From Lachnospiraceae bacterium (GTDB lineage Bacteria; Bacillota; Clostridia; Lachnospirales; Lachnospiraceae): 64,000 nucleotides of DNA. Made by a program: the position numbers and the translations under genes. The notes under the pieces are model-generated. The model was given only the letters and a program-made list of their open reading frames with translations. It ran no database searches and was not told where the DNA came from. Positions 26,501 through 35,640 of the stretch are shown here, piece by piece (position 1 is the stretch's first letter; the number at the start of each line of letters is the position of its first letter). Location: contig JAFQCK010000046.1 in NCBI GenBank assembly GCA_017416465.1, positions 1-64,000 of the forward strand. Reading direction: 5' to 3'.

Positions 26501-26572
26501 TTGAAATCTATATGGCGGATACGCCATAGTGAGGAAAAAACTAGTGTTTTCGAGCTTAGCTCTGAACATCTA
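26501..26572. mobile_element. Truncated copy of the structured element
   Basis: Retains the right-hand part: TTGAAATCTATATGGCGG, the GGCGGATACGCC hairpin, GTGAGGAAAAAACTAGTG-type arm and the CTCTGAAC terminus. The left terminal repeat and most of the long arm are missing. It ends exactly at the stop codon of the flavin reductase-rubredoxin gene. Confidence 0.75.
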
Positions 26573-27178
26573 CTACAACTTCTTAAAATCTTCTGCTCCA
26601 TGCTTACAAAGCGGACATATAAAATCTGCCGGTAATTCTTCACCCTCATAAATATACCCGCATATTGTACAAATCCAGCCTGTCTTTTTTTCATCTTCTT
26701 TCTTTGGTGCAGGTTTAATGTTTTTATGATAATATTCATAAGTTACTGATGTATCTTCAGATAAAACATCAGCGTCTGTAACATCTGCTATAAACAATGT
26801 GTGTGTTCCTAAATCAATCTTATCAACTACTTTAGCTGATATAAACGCATTCGTTTCTTCCGGAATATACACCACTCCATTTTCGGCTCTTTTAAATACG
26901 AATTTTTCAAATTTATCTACATCTCTTCCACTCTTAAATCCAAAGTTCTGATAAGTTGAAAACTGCGATTTTTCTGTTAATACAGATACATTAAATATAC
27001 CAGTATTTATTATCATATCATGTGTATAGTTTTGCTTATTAATTGCTACTGTAATTCTATTAGGAGATGTTGTTACCTGCGAAACAGTATTTACTATACA
27101 ACCATTGTCCTTTTCTCCCTCTCTTGCTGTTACTACAAATAATCCATATGTTAATTTATGCATTGCACTATTATTCAT
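26573..27178 (-). CDS. Flavin reductase-rubredoxin fusion (high-molecular-weight rubredoxin)
   Basis: 201 residues. Residues 1-150 are an FMN-binding flavin reductase-like domain ('NGCIVNTVSQVTTSPNRITVAINK', 'FGFKSGRDVDKFEKF'), and 165-201 a rubredoxin 'GWICTICGYIYEGEELP...CPLCKHGAEDF' with both CxxC pairs. Such fusions pass electrons from NAD(P)H to flavodiiron proteins or rubrerythrin in oxygen or NO detoxification. Single gene. A mobile-element relic touches its stop codon. Confidence 0.95.
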   Translation of the reverse strand: MNNSAMHKLTYGLFVVTAREGEKDNGCIVNTVSQVTTSPNRITVAINKQNYTHDMIINTGIFNVSVLTEKSQFSTYQNFGFKSGRDVDKFEKFVFKRAENGVVYIPEETNAFISAKVVDKIDLGTHTLFIADVTDADVLSEDTSVTYEYYHKNIKPAPKKEDEKKTGWICTICGYIYEGEELPADFICPLCKHGAEDFKKL

Positions 27179-27287
27179 ATAAATTCACCCTACTTTCTTT
27201 TTAATAATATAATTTTACTATTTATCTTTTATTATTTTTTTATTCATTATTACTCTTATTTTTTAATTTGCTCATTACATATTTTTT

Positions 27288-28616
27288 TTAATCTTCAATA
27301 TAATTTTCCATATCCTTAGGTAGTACCAAATTTAAAATAATTGAAACAAGAAAAACTACCGCAACACAATTTTCTGCAAATACATTTCTTACTATTTGCG
27401 GAAAAATATCGAATAATTCAGGTACCTGAGTAAAACCAATTCCTATACTAAGTGATAATGCTACGATTGTAATATTTCTTTGCGAATATCCACATTTTCC
27501 AATCATCTGTAAACCACTAACTACAATAGTACCAAACATCATAATTGTACATCCGCCCAATACTGCATCCGGTAAAGTAGCTAAAACTGCTCCAAATATC
27601 GGAAATATTCCTGCCAAAATCATAATTGCTGCCCCTGTTGCTATAGCAAATCTGTTCACCACCTTTGTCATCGCTACAAGTCCTACATTCTGACTAAATG
27701 ATGTAATTGGAAGACATCCAAATAAAGACGAAATAGAACTGATAAAACCATCACATGCAAGTGAGCCTGAAATCTCTTTTGTGGTTGCCTCTCTATTTAA
27801 ACCGGTAGATGCAAGTGCTGATGTATCTCCTATGGTTTCAGTCGCAGAAACCATAAAAATAAGTACAACGGAAATTATAGCATTTAAATTAAATTCCATC
27901 TCAAACGGCAAAAATTGTGGTAAAGATATTATATTAGTATCACTTAATCCTGAAAAATCCACCATTCCCATACAAACCGCAACAATATAACCAACAACCA
28001 ATCCAAATAATACAGATAATTGTTTTAAAAAAGATTTTGCAAATATATGGAATAAAATACATGCCAATAACGTTACCGAACCTAAAATCCAATTTTTCGC
28101 GGAACCAAAATTTTCACTTCCACTACCTCCTCCAAACGAAGAAGCTCCAACTGATAAAAGCGAAAAACCTATTGCTGTAACAACACTTGCTGACACTATA
28201 GGCTTAATAATTGGTATCCAAAACCTTGCAAATAGTCCTAACAATCCTTCAATAATACCACCTACTAAAACAGCACCCATAATAGCCGGGTAACCATATG
28301 TTCCTCCTATAAAACAGAATACACTTACAAACGTAAAACTTATTCCCATTACAATAGGAAGTCCTGAGCCTATTTTAAACATAGGGAATAGCTGTATTAA
28401 AGTTCCTATTCCTGCAATTATCATAGCATTTTGTATAAGCATTGCAGACTGTTTATCAGTTAAATTACTTGCACCTGCCACAATTAAAATAGGTGCAATA
28501 TTTGCAACAAACATAGCCAATATATGTTGTAACCCGAATGGAATAGCACTTAAAAGAGGTACTCTACCATCTAACTTATATATATTTTCTATTGCAGACC
28601 TATCTTTATTTTTCAA
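27288..28616 (-). CDS. Xanthine/uracil permease (NCS2 family)
   Basis: 442 residues, about twelve to fourteen helices. 'GLQHILAMFVANIAPIL' near residue 28 and 'ATETIGDTSALASTGLNRE' (about 258-276) hold the QH and E/Q substrate motifs of nucleobase-cation symporters; 'ITSFSQNVGLVAMT' is the NxG motif helix. The start is TTG with AAAGGAG seven bases upstream. It follows xpt by 66 bases, the standard xpt-pbuX pair, so xanthine is the likely substrate. Confidence 0.93.
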   Translation of the reverse strand: MKNKDRSAIENIYKLDGRVPLLSAIPFGLQHILAMFVANIAPILIVAGASNLTDKQSAMLIQNAMIIAGIGTLIQLFPMFKIGSGLPIVMGISFTFVSVFCFIGGTYGYPAIMGAVLVGGIIEGLLGLFARFWIPIIKPIVSASVVTAIGFSLLSVGASSFGGGSGSENFGSAKNWILGSVTLLACILFHIFAKSFLKQLSVLFGLVVGYIVAVCMGMVDFSGLSDTNIISLPQFLPFEMEFNLNAIISVVLIFMVSATETIGDTSALASTGLNREATTKEISGSLACDGFISSISSLFGCLPITSFSQNVGLVAMTKVVNRFAIATGAAIMILAGIFPIFGAVLATLPDAVLGGCTIMMFGTIVVSGLQMIGKCGYSQRNITIVALSLSIGIGFTQVPELFDIFPQIVRNVFAENCVAVVFLVSIILNLVLPKDMENYIED

Positions 28617-28682
28617 AACATGTCTCCTTTCTCTCTTAAGTAAATCTCATATGTAAACAATTTACATTAGTTAAAATCCTTT

Positions 28683-29264
28683 TTATTGCTCTCGAAACTG
28701 AATTTCTCCCGTTTCTGCATTCATTCCATCAACTATAGCAAGTGATTCAAGCTTATATCCCAAATTTCTAATAATCTTGCCACCTGCCTGAAATCCTTTT
28801 TCTATTACTATTCCAATTCCTTCAACACTTGCTCCCGCTTCATTAACAATTGATATCAGCCCTTGCATTGCACAACCATTAGCCATGAAATCATCAATAA
28901 TTAAAACATTTTCTCCCTCATTTAAAAATTTCTTTGAAACTATTACCTGATTCTTACATTTATGAGTAAATGACTCTACCTCAGCAATATACATATCACC
29001 ATCTATGTTTATGCTTTTTGCTTTTTTTGCAAACACTACCGGAACATTAAAATATCTTGCCACAATACATGCAATCCCAATTCCGGAAGATTCAATGGTT
29101 AGAATCTTATCTATCTTCTCTTCTGAAAATCTTCTTTTAAATTCCTCACCAATTTTTTCAAAAAGCTCAATATCCATCTGATGATTTAAAAAACTATCAA
29201 CCTTAAGAACATTTCCCTCCTTAACAACTCCATCTTTGCATATTCTTTCTTCTAAAAAGTTCAT
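28683..29264 (-). CDS. xpt: Xanthine phosphoribosyltransferase
   Basis: 193 residues, the normal Xpt length. The PRPP-binding motif is '[19 protein letters not shown]' (about 122-140), and '[26 protein letters not shown]' is the Xpt-type hood region. It converts xanthine and PRPP to XMP for purine salvage. The start is ATG 29264 (MNFLEER), with GGAGAAAGG upstream; the frame extends to a TTG eight codons earlier. No purine riboswitch was recognised in the 70 bases upstream. Confidence 0.94.
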   Translation of the reverse strand: MNFLEERICKDGVVKEGNVLKVDSFLNHQMDIELFEKIGEEFKRRFSEEKIDKILTIESSGIGIACIVARYFNVPVVFAKKAKSINIDGDMYIAEVESFTHKCKNQVIVSKKFLNEGENVLIIDDFMANGCAMQGLISIVNEAGASVEGIGIVIEKGFQAGGKIIRNLGYKLESLAIVDGMNAETGEIQFREQ

Positions 29265-29333
29265 TTTAATATGTTTTCCTTTCTCCAAATCTCATACAAC
29301 CAATATTACTTAATTATAAATCCTTTTTATTTT

Positions 29334-29645
29334 TTATACTTCATAATCCATACACATTCTAACTTCCATATATGGTCTTACGTTATTATCAGCTACTTTT
29401 ACATGTTCAGGATGTGTAGCGTAATTTTTGAGAGCTTCTTCACTTTCAAATGTTGAATCAAGCATTACATCTGCATTAGATGATGGTAAACCTTTTGTAT
29501 TAACTTTTATTTCTACAATTCCCGGAACTTTATCTATAAGTCCTTCTAATCCTAACTTTATTCCCTCTTTTATTTGTTCTTTTTCTTCCAAAGAAATCTC
29601 CTCTTTTATCTTCCATAAAATTACATGCTTAATCATAATCTTCAA
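29334..29645 (-). CDS. Stress-responsive alpha/beta barrel (Dabb) protein
   Basis: 103 residues. 'IKHVILWKIKEEISLEEKEQ' at the N-terminus and 'YATHPEHVKVADNNVRPYMEVRMCMDYE' at the C-terminus are diagnostic of Dabb dimeric ferredoxin-like proteins. In bacteria these are small soluble proteins of largely unknown function. It is on the same strand as xpt, with 69 bases between them. Confidence 0.93.
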   Translation of the reverse strand: MKIMIKHVILWKIKEEISLEEKEQIKEGIKLGLEGLIDKVPGIVEIKVNTKGLPSSNADVMLDSTFESEEALKNYATHPEHVKVADNNVRPYMEVRMCMDYEV

Positions 29646-29667
29646 TCATCCTTTCTTATATATATTT

Positions 29668-29700
29668 GTAACTGTTTAGCTCCCAATTCTTAACAGTTAC
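29668..29700. repeat. Inverted-repeat relic related to element termini
   Basis: GTAACTGTT and AACAGTTAC flank 15 bases, matching the outer nine bases of the structured element's terminal repeats but lacking the following CAGAGC. Either a degraded mini-element or an unrelated hairpin. Confidence 0.4.
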
Positions 29701-29711
29701 ATAAATTTTTT

Positions 29712-29756
29712 AAAGGTCTTTTTAAAATATACTTTGATATTTATAAAAAGACCTTT
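29712..29756. terminator. Hairpin after MutS2-like gene
   Basis: AAAGGTCTTTTTA pairs with TAAAAAGACCTTT over a 19-base AT loop, 66 bases downstream of the MutS2-like gene, AT-rich on both sides. Confidence 0.65.
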
Positions 29757-29821
29757 TTCACTTCATTTATTTAGTCTTACGTTTAATTTTAACATTGGTA
29801 TAAGTATTAGTCAAACGCTCT

Positions 29822-31780
29822 TTACTCTTTAATTTCAATTACTTCATCCGTATATTTTCTATCCATATCATGTCTTATTTTTCTATTCTTAACACTATCA
29901 AATATTATTGAAAAATCGTAGTTTTCTGGATACAACTTGTCTGCTGCCACATGTAATTTTAATCGCTTATGATTTATCCAAATCTTTTTATCGGGCATTT
30001 GTACTCTAAGCACTCCTTTTTCATTAGCAGTTTCGCAAACAATACCGATTTTTTTATCCGGATATACCATAACACTATCCCCAAGATTATACCTTTTGGC
30101 TTCTTTCTGTTTATCAATTATGTTTTTCTTCTTTTTTATACGAGGATAGCTAAGTTTTTCTTTTTTTGTTTGACTACTATTATTTACTTCACTTTGCTCT
30201 GCAATATTTTTTTGTTCATTAGAATAACCGATGTCATTATCTCCTATTTTATATGCTTCTTTTCTTGCATACTCAAGCATATAATCCGGCATTCCTAATC
30301 TTTTAGCTATATAAAATGCACAACTTTCTCCCGCAAGTCCTACCTCAAGCTTATAAAGTGGCTTAAGACTTTCTTTGTCAAATGCCATTCTTGCATTAAC
30401 CATTCCTTCTTCTTTTTCTGCATAGTGCTTAACTTCCGGATAATGTGTCGTTACAAGAAATAGTCCTCCACTTTTCTTTAATTCATTTATAATGCTTATT
30501 GCAAGCCCCATTCCTTCGGTCGGGTCCGTTCCCGAACCTAGTTCATCCATAATTACAAGACTTTCTCTGTTTACTTTTTTCAATATATCCAAAACATTTA
30601 CAATATGCGCCGAAAATGTTGACAAATTTTCCGAAATATTTTGACCATCGCCGATATCACACAAATAGTTGCTATTCATACATATATCTGCTTCCTTACA
30701 TGCAACATGAAGTCCGCACTGTGCCATATAACAAGTAAGAGCTGTCGTCTTTATTGCTACAGTTTTTCCACCGGTATTTGGTCCGGTTATAACTATTCCA
30801 CGAATATCATCCCCTAACTTTAAATCGAGTGGCACATTTATACTTCTATCCATCAAAGGATGTCTCCCCTCTTTTATTACAATTCTTCTTTCAGTATTAA
30901 TTGAAGGTTCAACTCCATCATACCACTCACTCATTTTCCCCTTAGAAAAAATATAATCCAATTTTTCAATTACTCTTTCATTTTGCTCTAAAATATCTGC
31001 ATAGTCTGCCACCATCGCTGTAAGAGTATATAAAATTCTTCTCTCCTCATTCTCCTCATCAATTCTTAGCTCCTGTAATTCTTCATAATATTTTCCAACT
31101 TGTGTCGGCTCAATAAATAATGTATTTCCTGTCGAAGATTTATCAAGAACTGCACCGCTAATCTTAAATTTATACTCCTTCTTTACCGGAATACAGATAT
31201 GCCCATTTCTAATTGTACTAAACATATCCGACATGCATTCTTTATTAGAACGAATTACTGAGTCTGCTTTTTCTCTCATTTTACTTTCAATTCTGCTAAT
31301 ATCAGTTCTTAAAGACTTTAATAATTTTGACGCATAATCATCCACATTTTCATTTCTAATCTGCAAATGTATCAAATCTCTTAACTCTTTAAGTTCATTA
31401 AGATTTTCCGAGTAATATGCAAGTGGTATATCAAACTGTTTACACCTGTTAAGATAATCCTTAAATCTTAAAACTGCTGTCAGCATATTTCCTATTTTCT
31501 CTAATTGAGAAGCATTTAAACATTCTCCCTTTGCAGACATACATATAAGTTCATTCATTCCCTCTAACGTTGGAATAGGTGGATTTCCTGCTTTTTTAAG
31601 TAGTTCACTTGCCTCACTTGTTTCTCTAAGTCTTCCCATCAGCTCTGTTTCAGATAAAAATGGTTCTACACATTTTATCTCATTCTTTGCCCAATTAGTC
31701 TGTGCAAATTCCATCCATTTTTCTTTTATTTTGTTAAATTCTAAAATTCTCTCTATATTATTCAATGTTCTTATCCTCAT
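29822..31780 (-). CDS. MutS2-like ATPase lacking the Smr nuclease domain
   Basis: About 652 residues. The clamp/lever region fills residues 1-300. The MutS ATPase has Walker A 'ITGPNTGGKTVAIKT' (about 320-334), 'LSTFSAHIVNVLDIL' , Walker B 'LVIMDELGSGTDPTEG' (about 400-415) and the H-loop 'FLVTTHYPEVK'. A Lys-rich linker and a short KOW-like beta domain ('RYNLGDSVMVYPDKKIGIV') close the protein; the roughly 80-residue Smr nuclease domain normal in MutS2 (about 780 residues) is absent. ATG 31780 is taken as start; a TTG at 31789 adjoins the upstream stop. MutS2 acts on branched DNA and stalled ribosomes. Confidence 0.9.
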   Translation of the reverse strand: MRIRTLNNIERILEFNKIKEKWMEFAQTNWAKNEIKCVEPFLSETELMGRLRETSEASELLKKAGNPPIPTLEGMNELICMSAKGECLNASQLEKIGNMLTAVLRFKDYLNRCKQFDIPLAYYSENLNELKELRDLIHLQIRNENVDDYASKLLKSLRTDISRIESKMREKADSVIRSNKECMSDMFSTIRNGHICIPVKKEYKFKISGAVLDKSSTGNTLFIEPTQVGKYYEELQELRIDEENEERRILYTLTAMVADYADILEQNERVIEKLDYIFSKGKMSEWYDGVEPSINTERRIVIKEGRHPLMDRSINVPLDLKLGDDIRGIVITGPNTGGKTVAIKTTALTCYMAQCGLHVACKEADICMNSNYLCDIGDGQNISENLSTFSAHIVNVLDILKKVNRESLVIMDELGSGTDPTEGMGLAISIINELKKSGGLFLVTTHYPEVKHYAEKEEGMVNARMAFDKESLKPLYKLEVGLAGESCAFYIAKRLGMPDYMLEYARKEAYKIGDNDIGYSNEQKNIAEQSEVNNSSQTKKEKLSYPRIKKKKNIIDKQKEAKRYNLGDSVMVYPDKKIGIVCETANEKGVLRVQMPDKKIWINHKRLKLHVAADKLYPENYDFSIIFDSVKNRKIRHDMDRKYTDEVIEIKE

Positions 31781-31789
31781 ATCTTTCAA

Positions 31790-31984
31790 TCAATGTAAAG
31801 CTTCGTAACAATCATATTCGACTGTTCCGCTTATTTTTTGCAACGACCCTTCTTCAAGTTCTTTAACTAATGCTCGAACTAATCTTCCCTCTTCATTATC
31901 ACTCCATTTTGTAAATACATCTTCTACAAAGTCTAAAGTTTTTTCCATATATTTTGTTTCCATTACTTTAATAATTCTTTCCAT
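31790..31984 (-). CDS. Small protein, possible GNAT N-terminal fragment
   Basis: 64 residues, mostly helical and acidic. 'TLDFVEDVFTKWSDNEEGRLVRALVKEL' resembles the first helices of YhbS-type GNAT acetyltransferases, but the acetyl-CoA-binding part is missing, so it may be a remnant. GAAAGG lies 11 bases before the ATG. Its stop touches the TTG in front of the MutS2-like gene, which implies co-translation. Confidence 0.5.
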   Translation of the reverse strand: MERIIKVMETKYMEKTLDFVEDVFTKWSDNEEGRLVRALVKELEEGSLQKISGTVEYDCYEALH

Positions 31985-32442
31985 TGTGAATACATCCTTT
32001 CAAAATAAAATTCTATTAAAATTAATTTCTCGTGAAAATGTTTTTTATCAATTTTCTATAAAAAAAGGAATCATGTCTTTTCTGCCTTAAGGCATACTAA
32101 TACATAATTCCTTAAAATTTTAAAATCAACTTCTATATTTAAGCTGTTTATATTAAAGAAAAATAAATGCAACTAGTGTTTATAAAAATTCATTTAATAT
32201 AAGAATTTTCACTACTAGAAACAATATATGTTATTCGTATTCGTAAGGCAGATTTATCAGCAAGTTTTACTGATAAATGGACAGACTCCAAGCGTAAATA
32301 ATCTTAAAATCTTTGTCCCAGAATATTTAGTTAGCCATATTCTCCATACTTACAACATTTAACATATACTTATTTTCCTTTCTGTTTTTTACATTATGTC
32401 GACATTGTAAATCATTAATCAATATATGTCAATGCAAAAAAT
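31985..32442. other. 458-base intergenic stretch with hairpins
   Basis: At 32065-32113 AAGGAAT/ATTCCTT and an inner TGCCTTAAGGCA form a hairpin that could end the Rpn-family transcript. At 32247-32345 there are two further inverted repeats: TTTATCAG..CTGATAAA around 32250-32277, and AGAATAT..ATATTCT around 32319-32342. No gene, riboswitch family or tRNA is recognised. Confidence 0.5.
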
Positions 32443-33450
32443 TCAAGATACTTTCAAGCACTCTCTAAAGTACTCTTTTGCTTCTGATTCTGTCAACTTA
32501 AACTTTTCCATTATCTCATTAATGATTTCCGTTTCCTTTTTACCCATCTCTTTTAACCATTCAATATACTCCGATAAAATCTCGGATAACACTTCTGCTC
32601 TACCTTCTGCTCTACCTTCTGCTCTACCCAAAGCGATACCCTCTGCTAATGCCTTATCTTTAATCCTTTTCGCTTCATAATCTAATACTTCTCCACCCAT
32701 AATTGAAACCACACCTTTCCTTATATTCTCATATTTCTTCGCAAGGCTCATAACTACAATCTCTGCCATATGACATATAGTCTTATAAATATATTCAGTT
32801 ATTATACCTCTTTTGCATAAACAATCTAACTTATTAACAATATCACTATATTCCTTTTTTAACTTATATAATCTTTCTTCATCATTTTCGATTTGTGGTA
32901 AATAATCTTCATATGTAAAAATATAAAATGGTATTAAAAACAATAAATTCTTCGCAAAAATAGTATCAATATCGTAATATTTTATCTTCAATATTGGAAC
33001 TTCATATGATACACTTCCACCTGATGTAATAATCTTAATTGTCATCACATCAGGTGTTTTTTCATTATGTCTTAAATATAATACTGCCGACTTTGGAAAT
33101 CTAATATTCAGGACACAATCATTTATCTCACTATGCTTTAATGCTATTTGCGAATCATATTCATACATCCGAACAATCATACTTCCATCTGAGGTACTTT
33201 GGCATTCTAAATGATAATGATTACTTATAAAATTCTTATTTATTGAAAAAGAGGAATCCGTAATTTTCTTTTTAATATAGTTCTCTCCACTGATAAAAAG
33301 TTCATTTTCTTCTGAAATAATCTTCTCTTTTCCACTATAATCCGTTTTAAAAATTTCATTAATAACCGGAATAATTAATGCCTTACATTCCTGCATCATT
33401 GTACGATATACATCATCATATGGTGTTTTAAAACTTTCTATAAAACTCAT
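32443..33450 (-). CDS. Rpn family PD-(D/E)XK nuclease/transposase-like protein
   Basis: 335 residues. 'TPYDDVYRTMMQECKALIIPVINEIF' at the N-terminus, 'YHLECQSTSDGSMIVRMYEYDSQIAL' (about 80-105, with the Glu-x-Gln core of the nuclease fold) and the C-terminal 'GIALGRAEGRAEGRAE' are typical of Rpn/DUF4351-like recombination-promoting nucleases common in Lachnospiraceae. The Gly-Arg-Ala-Glu repeat comes from a 12-bp tandem. The ATG has its AAAGG directly adjacent, so the exact start is uncertain. Confidence 0.85.
   Translation of the reverse strand: MSFIESFKTPYDDVYRTMMQECKALIIPVINEIFKTDYSGKEKIISEENELFISGENYIKKKITDSSFSINKNFISNHYHLECQSTSDGSMIVRMYEYDSQIALKHSEINDCVLNIRFPKSAVLYLRHNEKTPDVMTIKIITSGGSVSYEVPILKIKYYDIDTIFAKNLLFLIPFYIFTYEDYLPQIENDEERLYKLKKEYSDIVNKLDCLCKRGIITEYIYKTICHMAEIVVMSLAKKYENIRKGVVSIMGGEVLDYEAKRIKDKALAEGIALGRAEGRAEGRAEVLSEILSEYIEWLKEMGKKETEIINEIMEKFKLTESEAKEYFRECLKVS
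32592..32627. repeat. 12-bp tandem repeat, three copies
   Basis: CTTCTGCTCTAC is repeated three times without change, encoding Gly-Arg-Ala-Glu units near the C-terminus of the Rpn-like protein. The unit is a multiple of three, so copy-number change alters length but not frame. Confidence 0.9.
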
Positions 33451-33594
33451 CCTTTCTTATAACCAACTAAATTAATTATTTGTATCCCATATACTCTAAA
33501 CGTTTATTTCTATTATAAAATTATACACCTGATTAATATATTTTGCAACAATTTATTTTATGATTTTTAGAATATTTTTAGTTGCTTAAACTTA

Positions 33595-34380
33595 TTATTT
33601 ATCTTCAAAAGTGAGGTTCACATCTCCCATGTCACATTCGACTTCAATATCAAATCTATAATCTCCTTCTAACATCTCCCCACCATTCTTCTCTATATTT
33701 TTTTCTCCCATATCAACATCAATCTCATAATTATAATATTCTTCATTATAATATGTGCAAATATCTACATCTCCCATATCTGCACCAACAGATATATCAC
33801 ACTGAAGATACCCTTTTATATCAACATCTCCCATATCTGCTTCTATATCAATCTTTCCTTCAACTTTTCCTTCAATTTCAATATCCCCCATATCTGCATC
33901 AATATTTATGTTATTTAATCTCCATCCGGAATCATTTTTAATTTCAATATCACCCATATCAACATCCATCTTTTTAATATTTATGTCTTTATCCTTTGGA
34001 ATGTATATTGTCAAATAAGTATCTTTTGTTTCAAGATTAATTCCAATGTTAATATACTCACCTTCATATTTATTAATATATAGCGTATTATTTTTAACTT
34101 CAAATGTGGCTCCTTCATATAATGTATATTCTATTGCAAATTCTTCTCCTTCTTTAATAACAACATCTGCCGCATCAACTTCCAAATCAATAGAATCAAA
34201 ATCATCCACTACCGTATATTCTAATTTTTCAACTTTAGAGTTAATGATAAATTTAAAAAATCGATTATTTGTGAATGAACGATTCTGCACTCCAAGTACT
34301 ACTGCAATTCCCATTAAACCTACACCTAAAATAAACAAAATCAACGCAATCTTACCTATTGTTTTAAATGCTTTATTCAT
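33595..34380 (-). CDS. DUF4097 beta-strand repeat surface protein
   Basis: 261 residues. One N-terminal membrane helix (about 8-28) is followed by an all-beta region with six 'D-M-G-(D/E)' units at 20-35 residue spacing (VDMGDIEIKN, ADMGDIEIEG, ADMGDVDIKG, ADMGDVDICT, VDMGEKNIEK, CDMGDVNLTF), each predicted to be one rung of a beta-helix facing outward. It is the last gene of a PadR-DUF1700-DUF4097 operon, a well-known envelope-stress-like arrangement. Start 34380 is supported by GAGAGG nine bases upstream. Confidence 0.9.
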   Translation of the reverse strand: MNKAFKTIGKIALILFILGVGLMGIAVVLGVQNRSFTNNRFFKFIINSKVEKLEYTVVDDFDSIDLEVDAADVVIKEGEEFAIEYTLYEGATFEVKNNTLYINKYEGEYINIGINLETKDTYLTIYIPKDKDINIKKMDVDMGDIEIKNDSGWRLNNINIDADMGDIEIEGKVEGKIDIEADMGDVDIKGYLQCDISVGADMGDVDICTYYNEEYYNYEIDVDMGEKNIEKNGGEMLEGDYRFDIEVECDMGDVNLTFEDK

Positions 34381-34433
34381 AAATCTCAACCTCTCTTTTC
34401 TTAATAAATTAATATCTATACTGAATTAATATA

Positions 34434-35030
34434 CTAGTCAAAAATAACTTCTGATTTCTTTTTATTTTTTTTAGTCTTTAAAGAGTTAAAAACCTTTATA
34501 GTACACTTTACAAGTAATATAGTTAACCATATGAACAAAATTCCTACGGCACAAACGATACATGCACATCCAACTACATATATACCCAAAACCACATCAA
34601 TAAACAAAAGTACGACTCCGCCTATGATAAGACCTATTCCTCCTAACGCTAATCCTATACCTGTAGCTCCAAATGTAATAACCAGAGCAAACACTGTAAC
34701 GACAAGCGAAAATGCAACACATAATAAAGCAAGCCACAATGGAGAGCCTATAATTGCAATAAATGTAACCCAACCAAGAGAAAGACCTTTTTTTTCTGTC
34801 CCTTCAATGTTATCACTTTGAAATTTTTCATTATGTTCTTCAACAATCTTCTTAGCAAGTGCTTCCGGAGTTCCTAATTCATTAATAATATCTGCTTCTG
34901 TTTCAAATCCTGCATCCGCAACATATTCTTCATAATATTCCATAATATTTTTACATTCATCTTTAGGAAGTTCTTTGCTTATAATTTTTCTTAATTTATT
35001 TAAATAACTGTTAATATTATTATTCTTCAA
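34434..35030 (-). CDS. DUF1700 (HAAS) membrane protein
   Basis: About 198 residues. The N-terminal 75 residues ('YLNKLRKIISKELPKDECKNIMEYYEEYVADAG', 'ELGTPEALAKKIVEEH') form the HAAS helical domain. Four hydrophobic segments follow, and a basic tail. The gene overlaps the end of padR; AGGAGG is 9 bases before TTG 35030, while ATG 35039 is too close to it, so TTG is preferred. HAAS proteins are usually regulated by the upstream PadR and act with the DUF4097 protein. Confidence 0.87.
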   Translation of the reverse strand: MKNNNINSYLNKLRKIISKELPKDECKNIMEYYEEYVADAGFETEADIINELGTPEALAKKIVEEHNEKFQSDNIEGTEKKGLSLGWVTFIAIIGSPLWLALLCVAFSLVVTVFALVITFGATGIGLALGGIGLIIGGVVLLFIDVVLGIYVVGCACIVCAVGILFIWLTILLVKCTIKVFNSLKTKKNKKKSEVIFD

Positions 35031-35370
35031 TAGTCTCATCCTCCTTCAAAATATTATTATCATCATTTCCATATAAAATATTGTCTAACTTGCTTTTATA
35101 TACTGACCACTCGTTGAGATAAAAATCCAATTTTCTCTTACCTTCTTCAGTAATTGCATAATACCTTCTGTTACGTCCTTGAAAAGGCTGGTCGTAAGTT
35201 CGAAGACAATTATCTTTCTGAAGTCTTCTCAAGACAGGATAAAGAGTAGACTCTGAAATATTCACAATTTCTTTTACATTCTGTGTTAATACATATCCAT
35301 ATGTATCGCCCCTACTTAATTGCGCCAGAACACAGGCATCCAAAAGTGCTGAACCCAACTGAAAAATCAT
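35020..35370 (-). CDS. PadR family transcriptional regulator
   Basis: 116 residues. 'LDACVLAQLSRGDTYGYVLTQNVKEI', 'ISESTLYPVLRRLQKDNCLRTY' and 'GRNRRYYAITEEGKRKLDFYLNEW' are the classic PadR winged-helix and wing sequence, followed by a short C-terminal dimerisation helix. AAAGGAGG precedes the ATG. First gene of the operon; likely repressed through the palindrome at 35430-35456. Confidence 0.95.
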   Translation of the reverse strand: MIFQLGSALLDACVLAQLSRGDTYGYVLTQNVKEIVNISESTLYPVLRRLQKDNCLRTYDQPFQGRNRRYYAITEEGKRKLDFYLNEWSVYKSKLDNILYGNDDNNILKEDETIEE

Positions 35371-35429
35371 ATCCGTCCTCCTTTCTACTATTATTAATCA
35401 GAATATTATACCTATTTATTTGAGTTTTT

Positions 35430-35456
35430 ATAATATTATACGTCATATAATATTAT
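35430..35456. promoter_or_regulatory. Palindromic operator upstream of padR
   Basis: ATAATATTATA and its exact complement TATAATATTAT are separated by CGTCA, 60 bases before the padR start. The size (27 bp) and AT-rich dyad fit a PadR operator. Confidence 0.55.
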
Positions 35457-35640
35457 TTATTTTTATAATATGATATTATAAATAATTTGTCAATTATAAT
35501 TTTTGTACCGCTAGAAAAATGATTCACCCTTAACTGTTTCTCAACAAAAAAATAAAAATGTATTCGTGGGTTATATAAAAATGTGGTGTAATATATAATG
35601 TATATAATTTTTTTGCTACGATTTTATTTAGGAGAAAAAA

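Noticed and set aside
26494..26739. 81-residue - strand open frame with the tail SLWRIRH
   Set aside because: Overlaps the rubredoxin gene out of frame and the truncated element; the tail is simply the element's sequence.
28600..29334. Looked for a purine riboswitch in front of xpt/permease
   Set aside because: The 70 bases upstream of xpt and the region before the Dabb gene lack the conserved loop-loop sequences of the class; nothing supports it.
33595..34380. Repeated CCCATATC-like units that resemble a CRISPR or tandem array at first sight
   Set aside because: They are codons of the DMGD protein repeats, with irregular spacing and inside a clear gene.
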